Origin: Balneolaceae bacterium
GTDB lineage: Bacteria; Bacteroidota; Rhodothermia; Balneolales; Balneolaceae
DNA length: 60,412 bases
Reading direction: 5' to 3'
NCBI GenBank assembly: GCA_009711805.1
Contig: VEMX01000043.1
Coordinates: 1-60,412, forward strand
A program made the position numbers and the translations under genes. Numbering within the stretch: the first letter of the stretch is position 1; every line of letters begins with the position of its first letter. Shown one piece after another: positions 51,137 through 60,165 of this stretch. The notes below the pieces were generated by a model, which ran no database searches, was not told where the DNA came from, and saw only the letters and a list, made by a program, of their open reading frames with translations.

Positions 51137-51454
51137 CAATTCACTCTCTTCATAAAGCTCAAATGAGTAACGAGGTTAAAGATTGAGGCTGAGCCATTCC
51201 AAAGCCTTGGGTCATTCCGCAACAGAGTATCGGGACAAAGGTAAGGAGAGGCTTTTAAAATATATCAACTCAGCGAAGAGTAGATGAAATGCCAGCATTG
51301 CTTATCTGTCTTCCATAGCTTTTACAAGGGCTAAAACAGGGATAAAAATGAATTTTGCCCTTGAGCTTTGCACAAGTGGACGCCTTGCGTTGGTTTGGAA
51401 CAACGGTTTATTTAGCTAACCCTCCCGCCAATTCTATTTCAATTTCCCTCTTCA
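51137..51454. other. Spacer between convergent genes
   Basis: About 320 bp without a gene. The part around 51186-51260 has a TTCCGCAACAGAGTATCGGG segment similar to one at 48529-48549, so both edges of the Cys-rich peptide locus carry related degenerate repeats. Confidence 0.4.
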
Positions 51455-52425
51455 CTATTCATCTCCTTCTTCATCATAATACCATTTGATATAGTACCAC
51501 CATGTAGCAGAATCTCCACCAGGGTGAGGCATTTCTTTGATAAATTTCATTCCCCTGCCTGTATTATGGAAAAATTGAAGTACCTTATCGTTAGTTTCAG
51601 TTAGCCCGGTTATCATTAATAGCTTACCGTGCTTGCTCCATTGCGGCCTCCCTTCGAATTTCAGATCGGTTTCCAGCTCCAGGATCTTCTGGGTTTTAAT
51701 CTCATATAAATAGACGGCCTCCTCAGAGTCCCCATCCCAGGTATAGGCTATATAATCATCCCTGGGGCCCCATACCGGTTTTCTTGCCATCCCCGTTGTG
51801 GTAATACGCTGTGCGTCTCCGTTTCTATTTGCATTTCTAACATATAAGTCCTCCCGCGAACGGTCTTCCCTTCTGGATGAAAACACAATATACTTGCCAT
51901 GCGGACTCAACGATGGGCTCCTTCCCCAGTCAATAAAGATCCATTCATTTGTCTTCAGGTCAATAGTTGACATCCCTCCACAACTATATGCACAAGCATT
52001 GAACAAAATTTTATTGCCCTCCGGACTCCATAAGGGTTTTATACCATTTAAAACTAAGGACGTATCATAATATGCATATTTAAGCACCTGGGCATTACTC
52101 CCGTCTTCATTCATTACATACAAACACCCGTGTTGATATCCACATAATGAACTGGAGTAGGCAATTTGGCTCCCATCCGGGCTCCAGGATGGGAAGTATG
52201 CTTCATAAGTAGAATTGTCAGTCAGCTGATTAAATTCGCTGCCGTCTATGTTCATGGAAAAGATTTGCTTTTTCCCCGTCACCGAGTCTGGCATAGAGAG
52301 CACCAGCTTTCCGCCTATCGGGGGCGGATCTTCAGGCAACGGTTGGGGGGAGTACTTTTCTCCTGTAAGGGAACAAGCGCCAAAAAAATGAGTAGTGCTA
52401 AACAACCAATACGTCTAAAAATCAT
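51455..52425 (-). CDS. TolB-like PD40 lipoprotein whose frame needs a -1 shift
   Basis: The body (frame from 52405) is a WD40/PD40 propeller with repeated PxWSPDGSQIAY, LWSPEGNKILF, SLSPHGKYIVF, VWGPRDDYIAY and QWSKHGKLLMI blades. Its natural N-terminus lies in another frame: the ATG at 52425 gives MIFRRIGCLALLIFL, and a -1 slip at T-TTT-TTG (52387-52381) continues as GACSLTGEKYSP, which makes a perfect LGAC lipobox. Without the slip, the ATG frame stops about 36 codons in. The frame that the body offers alone (MFSTTHFFGACS) has no proper signal. A one-base loss in the T7 run or programmed slippage explains it. Confidence 0.7.
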
Positions 52426-52542
52426 AATTTTTCTCCTAACAACTTTTGTTACAGAAAAAATTGAAAATATGAAAATTGCAGGTACAAAGATTTGTTTGTC
52501 CAACCCATTTCCATTTTTTTCTTTATAATCATCCCGAATTAA

Positions 52543-53826
52543 ATGTTAAACTATCGGGATATGAAATCTGATCAAGTAAAATCAACATTCAAATATGCCC
52601 TTGGACCGGGCCTTATACTGGCTGCAGCCGCGGTTGGAGTGTCTCACCTTGTACAGTCTACCCGGGCGGGCGCAGGCTATGGCTTTACATTAATTTGGGC
52701 CGTTATTCTCGCAAATATTTTTAAATACCCTTTTCTTGAGTATGGTCCGCGCTATGCCATAGCTACGCACAAGAGCATGATTTCGGGATATAAAAAACTG
52801 GGCAAGTGGGCCTTATGGCTGTTTGTGATTTTTACCGTAGGCACCATGTTCATTATCCAGGCAGCTGTAACTATTGTGACGGCCAGCCTTGCAATTGAAC
52901 TCACCGGGATTAATTTATCGCTGCTGGTATGGAGCGCCATCATTTTGGCCATTTGTGTTTTCCTGCTTTTAAGAGGGCAGTATTCTGCACTCGATTCCAG
53001 TATCAAGGTCATTATGGTAGTACTTACTATTTCCACATTTGCGGCCGTTATAGCTGCCTTCACCCAAACATCTCCTGCCCAGATAACGCAGGCCCCTACT
53101 ATTTGGGATGTAGCTGGTGTTTCTTTCCTGATAGCTCTTATGGGATGGATGCCTATTCCCATAGATGGAGCCGCCTGGCATTCGCTCTGGTCGCTGGAAC
53201 GTATAAAACAAACCAAACATACACCCAGCATGCGGGAAAGCCTCACCGATTTTAACATCGGGTATATCGGGGCCGGCATCCTGGCTTTGGCTTTTTTATC
53301 GCTTGGGGCCCTGGTGATGTTTGATTCCGGGGTAGAATTTTCATCCAGCGGAGCCGGTTTCGCAAAGCAGTTGGTTGGACTGTATACCCAAAGTTTGGGT
53401 GAGTGGGCGCATTGGATCATTATTATATGCGCTTTCACCACCATGTTTAGTACCACCCTGAGTGTGACTGATGCTTATCCCCGTGTAAGCAGAGAAATAA
53501 TCTCTGTGATCAGAGATCGTGAATCGGAGGATGCTGAAGAAACAGCTATATTCTCCTACAAATGGCTTTTGATTAGCATTTCTGTATTATCTTTGCTGGT
53601 GTTATATATTACCGGAAGCCGGTTTACTTTTATGGTTGACCTGGCAACTACACTCTCGTTCCTGACAGCGCCCATACTGGCCTTCATCAATTACCGGCTG
53701 GTGATGCACGAGCATTTTCCCAAGGAACACCGACCACCCCGATGGCTGCAATGGCTTAGCTGGGGAGGTATTTTATTTTTAAGCGGATTTGCTTTGCTTT
53801 ATATCTACTGGCAGTTCAGTTATTAA
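52543..53826 (+). CDS. Nramp-family-like transporter with altered metal site
   Basis: A 427-residue protein with about 11 helices and the Nramp order: LGPGLILAAAAVGVSHLVQSTRAGA in helix 1 and WMPIPIDGAAWHS in helix 6. In true Nramp metal carriers helix 1 has DPGN and helix 6 a MPH motif. Here these are replaced by VGVSH (31-35) and MPIPID (203-208), so the ion is probably not the standard Mn/Fe. An ATG at 52561 is an alternative start. It heads an operon with HlyIII, the peptidase-barrel and DUF2911 genes (gaps 39 bp, overlap, overlap). Confidence 0.75.
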   Translation: MLNYRDMKSDQVKSTFKYALGPGLILAAAAVGVSHLVQSTRAGAGYGFTLIWAVILANIFKYPFLEYGPRYAIATHKSMISGYKKLGKWALWLFVIFTVGTMFIIQAAVTIVTASLAIELTGINLSLLVWSAIILAICVFLLLRGQYSALDSSIKVIMVVLTISTFAAVIAAFTQTSPAQITQAPTIWDVAGVSFLIALMGWMPIPIDGAAWHSLWSLERIKQTKHTPSMRESLTDFNIGYIGAGILALAFLSLGALVMFDSGVEFSSSGAGFAKQLVGLYTQSLGEWAHWIIIICAFTTMFSTTLSVTDAYPRVSREIISVIRDRESEDAEETAIFSYKWLLISISVLSLLVLYITGSRFTFMVDLATTLSFLTAPILAFINYRLVMHEHFPKEHRPPRWLQWLSWGGILFLSGFALLYIYWQFSY

Positions 53827-53865
53827 CCATCTGCCAATAATTCCAATATTATTAACCTGACTTCA

Positions 53866-54528
53866 TTGGCCAAATTATCCCCCCCCAGAGAATCTTTTAA
53901 TGCCTGGTCTCACTTTGTGGGAGCTGTTATTGCAGCGGTATTCCTGTTTTTGCTGATACAAGCTTCCGCTCAGGACCCGTTGGGCCACCAGGTAGCTTTT
54001 TGGGTGTATGGTATTTCCGTAATATTAATGTTTTTTTCCAGCTACCTATACCATAGTATCAGGGGGGCAGCCAATATCATAGTCCAGTTTCGCCGCATCG
54101 ATCATTTTATGATATACACTGTGATAGCCGGCACCTACACTCCGATATGTGCCATCCCGCTGGAAGGCGGCTGGCAACTGGGAATGCTGACAGGAATCTG
54201 GGTATTTGCCCTGGCCGGCATCTTTAAAAAGATATTCTGGCTGAATGCACCCCGCTGGTTCTCTACCGTTATTTATTTGTTTATGGGATGGGTGGCTGTA
54301 CTCATATTTCCAACGCTTTGGGAGGTATTGCCCAAAACCTTCTCATATTGGATTGCAGCCGGAGGTGTATTTTATACCATCGGGGCTGTGATCTACGGCA
54401 TTAAAAAACCCAACCCCATTCCTGGGCGGTTTGGGTCCCACGAAATATGGCATCTGTTTGTGATGGCCGGCGCGTTTTGTCATTTATGGGCTATTTATTA
54501 CTATTTGCCGGGTTTCAACCTATCATGA
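53866..54528 (+). CDS. Hemolysin III / PAQR family membrane protein
   Basis: A 220-residue seven-helix membrane protein. Visible are ESFNAWSHFVGAVIAAVF, FSSYLYHSI with the metal-site Ser/His, DHFMIYTVIAGTYTPICAIPL and HEIWHLFVMAGAFCHLWAIYYY with two further His. PAQR proteins bind zinc with three His; many are probable lipid amide hydrolases. It has a TTG start 39 bp after the transporter gene, and its stop overlaps the next start (ATGA). Confidence 0.9.
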   Translation: MAKLSPPRESFNAWSHFVGAVIAAVFLFLLIQASAQDPLGHQVAFWVYGISVILMFFSSYLYHSIRGAANIIVQFRRIDHFMIYTVIAGTYTPICAIPLEGGWQLGMLTGIWVFALAGIFKKIFWLNAPRWFSTVIYLFMGWVAVLIFPTLWEVLPKTFSYWIAAGGVFYTIGAVIYGIKKPNPIPGRFGSHEIWHLFVMAGAFCHLWAIYYYLPGFNLS

Positions 54529-57467
54529 CGGTTATGAACAATCTGAAACTGCTAATACTTACTTTATTCTTATGCATGCCGCTACAGGCATCTTCCCAGT
54601 TTTACGACTCTTTTGTAAAACACCGCCCTCAGGGCTTAAACTGGCAGCAACTCAATACCGATCACTTCCGAATTATCTATCCTGATGGGGAAGACTCCCT
54701 GGCCTACAGAACCGGGGCCATTCTCGAAAACCAATATCCGCTTGCATCAAAGTTAACAGGGGGTTTACTGGAAAATTTCCCGGTAGTGCTTGACAACTAT
54801 AACGATCTCTCAAACGGTTTTGTAACATCGCTCAATTTCAGATCAGAAGTTGTACTTGCCCCCTTTAAAGGAAAAGGGATGAACCCCCGAACAGGAGACT
54901 GGCTGGAAGGTGTATTGTCGCATGAACTGGTGCATGCAGCTCATGTAAATGTGCAGCTTCCTCAGGAGGAGAGAAAATTCAGTTTTTCCGGGCTTCTCAG
55001 TTATGTCTCTCCCGATGCGGCCCGATCCATCCATTCTTTTGTCCCCGTGGGGTTGCACGAAGGGTTGGCAGTATATCATGAGAGTAATGCCGTTTCAACC
55101 GGGGGAGGACGGGGAAACTATACCTATTTCAACAACCGCTTTAACTCAAACTTTACCAGCTCTAAACAGTGGAATATGGGACAAACCTTTATTCCATCCG
55201 ATTACACATTGCCCTATAACCGGCACTATCTTTCCGGTTATCATTTTATGGACTGGCTACAGGACACCTATGGGGAAGAAACGGCACGTAACTCTATTCG
55301 TTTCCATTACTATTACTTTTTTATGGGCTATGGATTTTCTCTATATCATACGACCGGAAAATGGCCCTGGGAATTATATGATGAGTACATAACTCAATTA
55401 AAGAAGGAAGAAAAAGACCGAAAGTCACTAATTGAAAACAATACTACCTCCAAGTCTACGGTCATCGATATTCCATTTAAAGGGGAGTTGTTGCGGAGCC
55501 CAAAGTGGATATCTGAGCAGAAATTACTCACATATGGCAATTTTTACAATGGGGATGTCGGATTCTACTCTTATAACTTAGAAGACCATTCTTTTCGACT
55601 CATAAGAGAGTCCTTTACTGTAGACTCTTATAACTATGAAATTGCTCCGTCTAAAGATGAGATGTTATACAGCAGTTATAAGAAGGACCCGCTGTATCCA
55701 GGAGTATTTAAAAGCAAGATATATCAGCTTGATATCAACACGGGTGAGCAAACGGCTGTAAGTGAACAACAACGAATATACAATCCAACCAGTAATGGAA
55801 ATCGCATATTGGCTTTACAGACCAAAGGAGCATCGGCACGCATTGTTGAGATCGAAGATTCAGGACAGCTTTCAGTAATAAAAGAATTTATGAATGCCAC
55901 ACCGGTAGCTCTTAAATTTAACCCTGTAAATCCAGCTCAAATTGCCGTAATTGTGAACCGAAGAGGCACCCAGGCTCTTTGGATTGCTTCTTCCGAAACA
56001 TTGTCTGAAGACCTGGACAACCAGCCCACTGTAGCTTTTAAAAACGCTTCTGTATTTGACCCTGAGTGGCATCCATCGGGAAAGCAATTGCTTTTTAGTG
56101 TAGATGCAGAGCCTGCGATGAATGTTTATGAACTGGACCTTCAAAACGATACCATCGCCCAGCTCACCAACTCCCGGTATAATGCTTTTGAAGCTTCTTA
56201 TGCTCCGGATGGGAACCGTATTGCTTATGTGCTCCAACAGGGAGATGAACAAAAACTGGCCGTTTTGGATCGCCGTCACTTCTCACAAAAGGTATTGTCC
56301 GGCAACCAACTTATGACTACTGAAGAAGTCCGGGAAGCTTTTTCGAAGCCTCTTCTTGGGGCCGCCTTATTGACGGATAACAATTGGACTAAATCGGACT
56401 ACAAATCAGATCTTTCCTGGCTGAAGCCCCGCATTGTTTTCCCCGTCATCCGCGAAAACTCCAATGAAATTCAAACGGGTGTCTTGATATCCAGCTCGGA
56501 TGTACTTACCAGCCAGGGATACTATGCCGAGATAACCGGCATACAAAACAGGCTGTGGTACAATCTCTCATACAATAACAAGACGTTCTATCCCGGCTTT
56601 AAGCTATCTGCCTATAGTGACCCTGATTTTTTTGTCCTCACCGACCCTGGCGCCGACCAGGGTTTTGGGGTGATGAGGGAAGAACGGGGATTTGAGCTGA
56701 ACGTACCCTTTAACTATACCTTTAAAGGAGATACCCGGCTTAGTTCTGTTTCTGTGAGTTCAGGAATTGGCCTGGAACAGCATAAATATTATGACTTACA
56801 GCCTGATGCCCTTTCCGATTATTCGAACCGGCTTACCGCTGAATGGTCCGCACAATTAAACCTGGGCATACTTAACCGCCGAAGAGATATACAACCTTCT
56901 TCGGGCTTCGGACTCTTTGGATTAATTGATAAAACATTAAATACTCCCAAAACTCAACTTCGCTATCCCAGCGGGGCCATCAGAGATATCACACTAAGCG
57001 ATCAATGGGCGGTTTATTATGGAGTTTTTGGATATCTATCCCCATTGAGAGAACTAAACCAATCCCTCCGGTTAGATGTGCAGTTTCTTCAACAAAGTAA
57101 AAGCCCGGTATACAGTACCAATACAATTGTACCTATGGGGTTTTCCGAAAACCCCTTCCCCTCTTTTGTAGATAATGATGTGAATAACTCTTTGGCTCGT
57201 ATAAGCAGCCGGTACACCGTGCCCCTGTTTTATCCCGATACAGGAGGGCTCACCGTACCTCTTTATTTAAGCAGTATATATTTGACTGGATTTAGCCATA
57301 CATTAACATCTCTTGATGCCAATAACCTCATAGATGCCAGCCGCAGTATTTTCGGTGCCGGTTTTCATATTCAGTTTAAAGTATCTAATTTAATGTTCGA
57401 TTTTGGTGTTGGTATCGCTTTTGAACCCTCACGTAATGAAACCCAGCTTATTATAGGACAATTTTAA
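54525..57467 (+). CDS. Fusion of a gluzincin peptidase, beta-propeller and outer-membrane barrel
   Basis: A 980-residue exported protein from the ATG at 54525 (signal ending LQASSQ). Residues about 25-320 form a metallopeptidase MA-like domain with HELVH (133-137) and a downstream GLHEGLAVYHE helix that should supply the third zinc ligand Glu. A TolB/PD40-type propeller follows (for example DPEWHPSGKQLLFS and EASYAPDGNRIAYV). The final 330 or so residues are barrel strands ending near IIGQF with C-terminal Phe. The whole resembles a surface protease tethered to an outer-membrane pore. An in-frame start upstream at 54447 lies inside the HlyIII gene and gives no signal. Confidence 0.75.
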   Translation: MTVMNNLKLLILTLFLCMPLQASSQFYDSFVKHRPQGLNWQQLNTDHFRIIYPDGEDSLAYRTGAILENQYPLASKLTGGLLENFPVVLDNYNDLSNGFVTSLNFRSEVVLAPFKGKGMNPRTGDWLEGVLSHELVHAAHVNVQLPQEERKFSFSGLLSYVSPDAARSIHSFVPVGLHEGLAVYHESNAVSTGGGRGNYTYFNNRFNSNFTSSKQWNMGQTFIPSDYTLPYNRHYLSGYHFMDWLQDTYGEETARNSIRFHYYYFFMGYGFSLYHTTGKWPWELYDEYITQLKKEEKDRKSLIENNTTSKSTVIDIPFKGELLRSPKWISEQKLLTYGNFYNGDVGFYSYNLEDHSFRLIRESFTVDSYNYEIAPSKDEMLYSSYKKDPLYPGVFKSKIYQLDINTGEQTAVSEQQRIYNPTSNGNRILALQTKGASARIVEIEDSGQLSVIKEFMNATPVALKFNPVNPAQIAVIVNRRGTQALWIASSETLSEDLDNQPTVAFKNASVFDPEWHPSGKQLLFSVDAEPAMNVYELDLQNDTIAQLTNSRYNAFEASYAPDGNRIAYVLQQGDEQKLAVLDRRHFSQKVLSGNQLMTTEEVREAFSKPLLGAALLTDNNWTKSDYKSDLSWLKPRIVFPVIRENSNEIQTGVLISSSDVLTSQGYYAEITGIQNRLWYNLSYNNKTFYPGFKLSAYSDPDFFVLTDPGADQGFGVMREERGFELNVPFNYTFKGDTRLSSVSVSSGIGLEQHKYYDLQPDALSDYSNRLTAEWSAQLNLGILNRRRDIQPSSGFGLFGLIDKTLNTPKTQLRYPSGAIRDITLSDQWAVYYGVFGYLSPLRELNQSLRLDVQFLQQSKSPVYSTNTIVPMGFSENPFPSFVDNDVNNSLARISSRYTVPLFYPDTGGLTVPLYLSSIYLTGFSHTLTSLDANNLIDASRSIFGAGFHIQFKVSNLMFDFGVGIAFEPSRNETQLIIGQF

Positions 57468-58036
57468 TGAATCGATTTTCCCCCTTACCAGTATTTTTGG
57501 CTGTACTTCTCAGTGGCTTGATGGTTTTATCCGCTTGTGAAAGGCAAAAACCTGACAGCCCACAGCCGGTCATCCCCGGTAACCGGAAAAGCCCAATAGC
57601 CATTTCTTCTGTTAAAGAAAATGGTACATATATAAAAGTTGTGTACGGGCAGCCCTACCGCAAAGGACGATCTATCTTTGGAGACTGGGAACCTTATGGA
57701 GAAGTGTGGCGCACCGGAGCCAATGAAGCTACGGAAATCACGATTACGAACACCATTTTAATGGGCAATGAACCTATAAGTGCGGGCACTTATACACTCT
57801 TTACCATACCTTACCCTGACAAATGGACCCTTATCCTGAACAGTACTCTTGGGCAATGGGGTGCCTTTGAATATAATTCAGCAACTGATTACAAACGCAT
57901 GGATTTCCCCGTTATCCCTCTTGAAGATCCTGTTGAAGCTTTTACAATCGAATTTTCCGAAGTAAATACCGATTTAACAACTATGTCCCTCAGCTGGGAT
58001 ACGGTTCGGGTAGAAGTTCCTATTCGTTTTTATTGA
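57467..58036 (+). CDS. DUF2911 lipoprotein
   Basis: A 189-residue protein with a lipoprotein signal (LSAC, Cys 24) and the DUF2911 pattern: IKVVYGQPYRKGRSIFGDWEPYGEVWRTGANEATEI, SAGTYTLFTIPYPDKWTLILNSTLGQWGAFEY and the terminal TMSLSWDTVRVEVPI. The family is widespread in Bacteroidota with unknown function. It overlaps the stop of the peptidase-barrel gene by one base, so it is translated with it. Confidence 0.88.
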   Translation: MNRFSPLPVFLAVLLSGLMVLSACERQKPDSPQPVIPGNRKSPIAISSVKENGTYIKVVYGQPYRKGRSIFGDWEPYGEVWRTGANEATEITITNTILMGNEPISAGTYTLFTIPYPDKWTLILNSTLGQWGAFEYNSATDYKRMDFPVIPLEDPVEAFTIEFSEVNTDLTTMSLSWDTVRVEVPIRFY

Positions 58037-58078
58037 TCAATTATTGATTTATAACTGATTCACTGTTCCCCGATTCCC

Positions 58079-58417
58079 CTATACCAATTCCAACAACTTT
58101 TCGGGCACTTCAACATCCATCCGCAGCACCTGTGATGCATGTGTTTTACCTTGGGCATCCAGCTTCAGAGAAACCGTTCCGCCTCCTCCCAAGCTCTCAT
58201 TCAGAATAAAGTTGAGTGCTCCTATGTTCGGAAGTTCATATCGCTCAACCTCGCCCTTACACACATGTTTCATATGCTCTTTCACACGTTCGGCTGTAAG
58301 GGTTTCTTGCAGGAAAGGATAAATATCGGGATGGCGGGCTATGATACCTACGTTGGAACCATTTCCTTTATCGCCGCTGCGGCCGTGTGCAATTTTAAGA
58401 AGCTTTACTTTTGGCAT
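58079..58417 (-). CDS. AtuA C-terminal-type protein (ferredoxin-like fold)
   Basis: A 112-residue protein matching the C-terminal domain found in AtuA-related proteins: KLLKIAHGRSGDKGNGSNVGIIARHPDIYPFL and IGALNFILNESLGGGGTVSLKLDAQGKTHASQVLRMDVEVP. The AHGRSGDKG motif is the hallmark. AtuA belongs to the acyclic terpene and leucine/isovalerate pathways; the larger AtuA N-domain is not encoded here and is often a separate gene. No partner genes are seen in the window. Confidence 0.82.
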   Translation of the reverse strand: MPKVKLLKIAHGRSGDKGNGSNVGIIARHPDIYPFLQETLTAERVKEHMKHVCKGEVERYELPNIGALNFILNESLGGGGTVSLKLDAQGKTHASQVLRMDVEVPEKLLELV

Positions 58418-58497
58418 AAAATCGTTTGAAATAATTTTTTCTGAAGATATTGGTTTTATTGGCTACTTGATAGTCATGTAAAAAATGCTATTCTTTA

Positions 58498-58515
58498 TGT
58501 AACATTTATTTTACA
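58498..58515. promoter_or_regulatory. Inverted repeat upstream of the XRE regulator operon
   Basis: TGTAACATTTATTTTACA is a TGTAA-N8-TTACA palindrome, 45 bp before the start of the membrane gene and in its likely promoter. A small HTH protein encoded next (59013) could bind it. A clear AAAGGAG ribosome site then precedes the ATG at 58560. Confidence 0.4.
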
Positions 58516-58559
58516 TTACGTATGGTTTTTTTGACCATCAAATTTAAAAGGAGTTTTAC

Positions 58560-59009
58560 ATGTCAAAAAAAGAAATCTATGTCTGGGCATCGTTTGGATC
58601 TACCACGGCCATTCTTGGTTATTATCTGATTACTGTTTTTGGACTTTCCGAAGCCGCCCCGGAAGTTACCGCCAGGCTGGAAAGTTTATTTGTCCGGGTG
58701 TTTCTCATTGCTTTTGTTATTGAAATAGGTTTGGATGTTTTCAGAAGCATCAATAAAAAAGAAATCTATGCGGATGAACGTGACAAACAAATTGAAGCAA
58801 GGGGCACAAAAAACGCCTACTACTTTTTGGTAGGGGCTATATTCGTGGTTGCCGGACATGAAATCTTGAACAGCTTTTTTGGTAATCTGAATTTGGATAC
58901 AGGATACGGAGCACTTCCATACCTGACGGTACACCTGCTGTTCGTAAGCGCATTCCTGGGAATGATGATTAAATCAGCAACTCAATTGTTCTTTTACCTG
59001 AGGGGGTAA
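58560..59009 (+). CDS. Membrane protein, DUF2178-like, paired with an XRE regulator
   Basis: A 149-residue protein with four hydrophobic helices (about 8-28, 42-62, 86-106 and 118-142). Between helices 2 and 3 lies RSINKKEIYADERDKQIEARGTKNAYYF, with the DERD-x-x-I pattern typical of small membrane proteins (DUF2178 type) that are commonly encoded with a tiny HTH regulator. It has a strong Shine-Dalgarno sequence, rare in this window. The regulator gene follows 3 bp later. Confidence 0.7.
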   Translation: MSKKEIYVWASFGSTTAILGYYLITVFGLSEAAPEVTARLESLFVRVFLIAFVIEIGLDVFRSINKKEIYADERDKQIEARGTKNAYYFLVGAIFVVAGHEILNSFFGNLNLDTGYGALPYLTVHLLFVSAFLGMMIKSATQLFFYLRG

Positions 59010-59012
59010 CTC

Positions 59013-59231
59013 ATGCATGATTGTGAAATCAAAAATAATATCCGGAGCCTGCGGTTCCACCATAATGAGATGACGCAAAAACAACTAGCGAACCAGTCCG
59101 GAGTAACCCGCCAAACCATAAATGCTATTGAGGCCGGAAAATACTCCCCCTCCCTGGAGCTGGCCTTCCGTATAGCACAGGTATTTGATGTTCCTATCGG
59201 GGAGGTTTTCAGATATGAGAAAAAGAAGTGA
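59013..59231 (+). CDS. XRE/Cro-family HTH regulator (YgzD/YozG type)
   Basis: A 72-residue single-domain HTH protein: [65 protein letters not shown]. The (V/I)[19 protein letters not shown] wording marks the group of small regulators that pair with a membrane protein. It probably represses its own two-gene operon, perhaps through 58498-58515. Confidence 0.9.
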   Translation: MHDCEIKNNIRSLRFHHNEMTQKQLANQSGVTRQTINAIEAGKYSPSLELAFRIAQVFDVPIGEVFRYEKKK

Positions 59232-59338
59232 ATACGGAATTCAACGGTTTTCTGCTTGGTGAGGTGGCGGATTTTTAACACCAAAGTTCATTAGAAGCAC
59301 AACAGTTTGTTTAACCACAAAAGTGTTATAGAAGCACG

Positions 59339-59376
59339 TCACCCGCCATTTTGCCAAACTGCTGTTAGCAGTAGTT
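59339..59376. repeat. Palindromic segment next to PhzF, cassette-like edge
   Basis: Directly after the PhzF stop, read on the minus strand, come CTGCTAACAGCAG (a near-perfect palindrome) and GTTTGGCAAAATGGCGGGTGACG. Related CTGCCAACGTGTTTGTATAAGG sequence is found on the other side of the gene. Such paired imperfect repeats around single genes resemble the edges of the gene cassettes common in Bacteroidota. Weak evidence. Confidence 0.35.
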
Positions 59377-60165
59377 TTATTCCGTCCAGAGATTTCCAAT
59401 GGAATATGTTTTTGCTTGTCCACTAATAATAACTCGGTCTCTTCTGTCTTCACAATATAGTTTGCCCATTCTTTCTGATACTTGTTGAGCATAAAGTTCT
59501 TTCTTATTGAGTCTTTTAGCCCAAAATGGAATTAAGGAACAATGTGCAGAACCTGTTACAGGGTCTTCTAAAATTGATGCTTGTGGTGTAAAAAATCTTG
59601 AAACGAAATCACAGCTATCTCCAATTGCTGTTACAATTACGCCTCCAGGGTCAAGATTTATTTGGTCAAATAATTGTCTGTCAATTTTTATACTTCTGAT
59701 TTCCGTTTCGTTTTCATATACCAAGACATAATCTCTTGATTTTAGAATTTCTCTCGGTTGAATATTTAAAGATTTTGAAATTGTTGATGGTAAATTGTCG
59801 GCAACAGGCATTCTTGATGGGAAGTCCATTTTATATTGTCCATTTTCAACTTTGACAATTAAGTCGCCACTTAAAGTTTGAAAAACAATTTCATCTTTCT
59901 GGTAGTCCAGTATAGTCGTTAAACAATGAGCACTCGCAAGTGTAGCGTGACCACACAAATCCATTTCAATTTCGGGTGTAAACCACCGTAAATGGATTTT
60001 ATCTCCTTTGTCAACAAAAAAAGCTGTTTCTGCAACTGCGTTCTCTTTTGCAATTTTCAACAAGATTTCGTCTGGCAACCATTTGTCTAGCGGTACCACA
60101 CAAGCAGGATTTCCTCCAAAAATTGTGTCAGAAAAAGCGTCTATTTGATATAATCTATGTTCCAC
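59377..60165 (-). CDS. PhzF-family isomerase-like protein
   Basis: A 262-residue protein of the PhzF fold, two similar halves. Visible are YQIDAFSDTIFGGNPACVVPL, the catalytic Glu46 in NAVAETAFF, LRWFTPEIEMDLCGHATLASAH with the conserved Asp-x-CGHAT loop, and SRFFTPQASILEDPVTGSAHCSLIPFW with the matching second-half motif. PhzF-like proteins isomerise or hydrate small molecules; most are not phenazine genes and the substrate is unknown. The gene is more AT-rich than its neighbours and looks like an acquired cassette. Confidence 0.9.
   Translation of the reverse strand: MEHRLYQIDAFSDTIFGGNPACVVPLDKWLPDEILLKIAKENAVAETAFFVDKGDKIHLRWFTPEIEMDLCGHATLASAHCLTTILDYQKDEIVFQTLSGDLIVKVENGQYKMDFPSRMPVADNLPSTISKSLNIQPREILKSRDYVLVYENETEIRSIKIDRQLFDQINLDPGGVIVTAIGDSCDFVSRFFTPQASILEDPVTGSAHCSLIPFWAKRLNKKELYAQQVSERMGKLYCEDRRDRVIISGQAKTYSIGNLWTE

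Noticed and set aside
52752-53456. A 234-codon open frame on the minus strand opposite the Nramp-like gene
   Set aside because: It is antisense to a multi-helix protein; the hydrophobic codons of the real gene produce the open complement.
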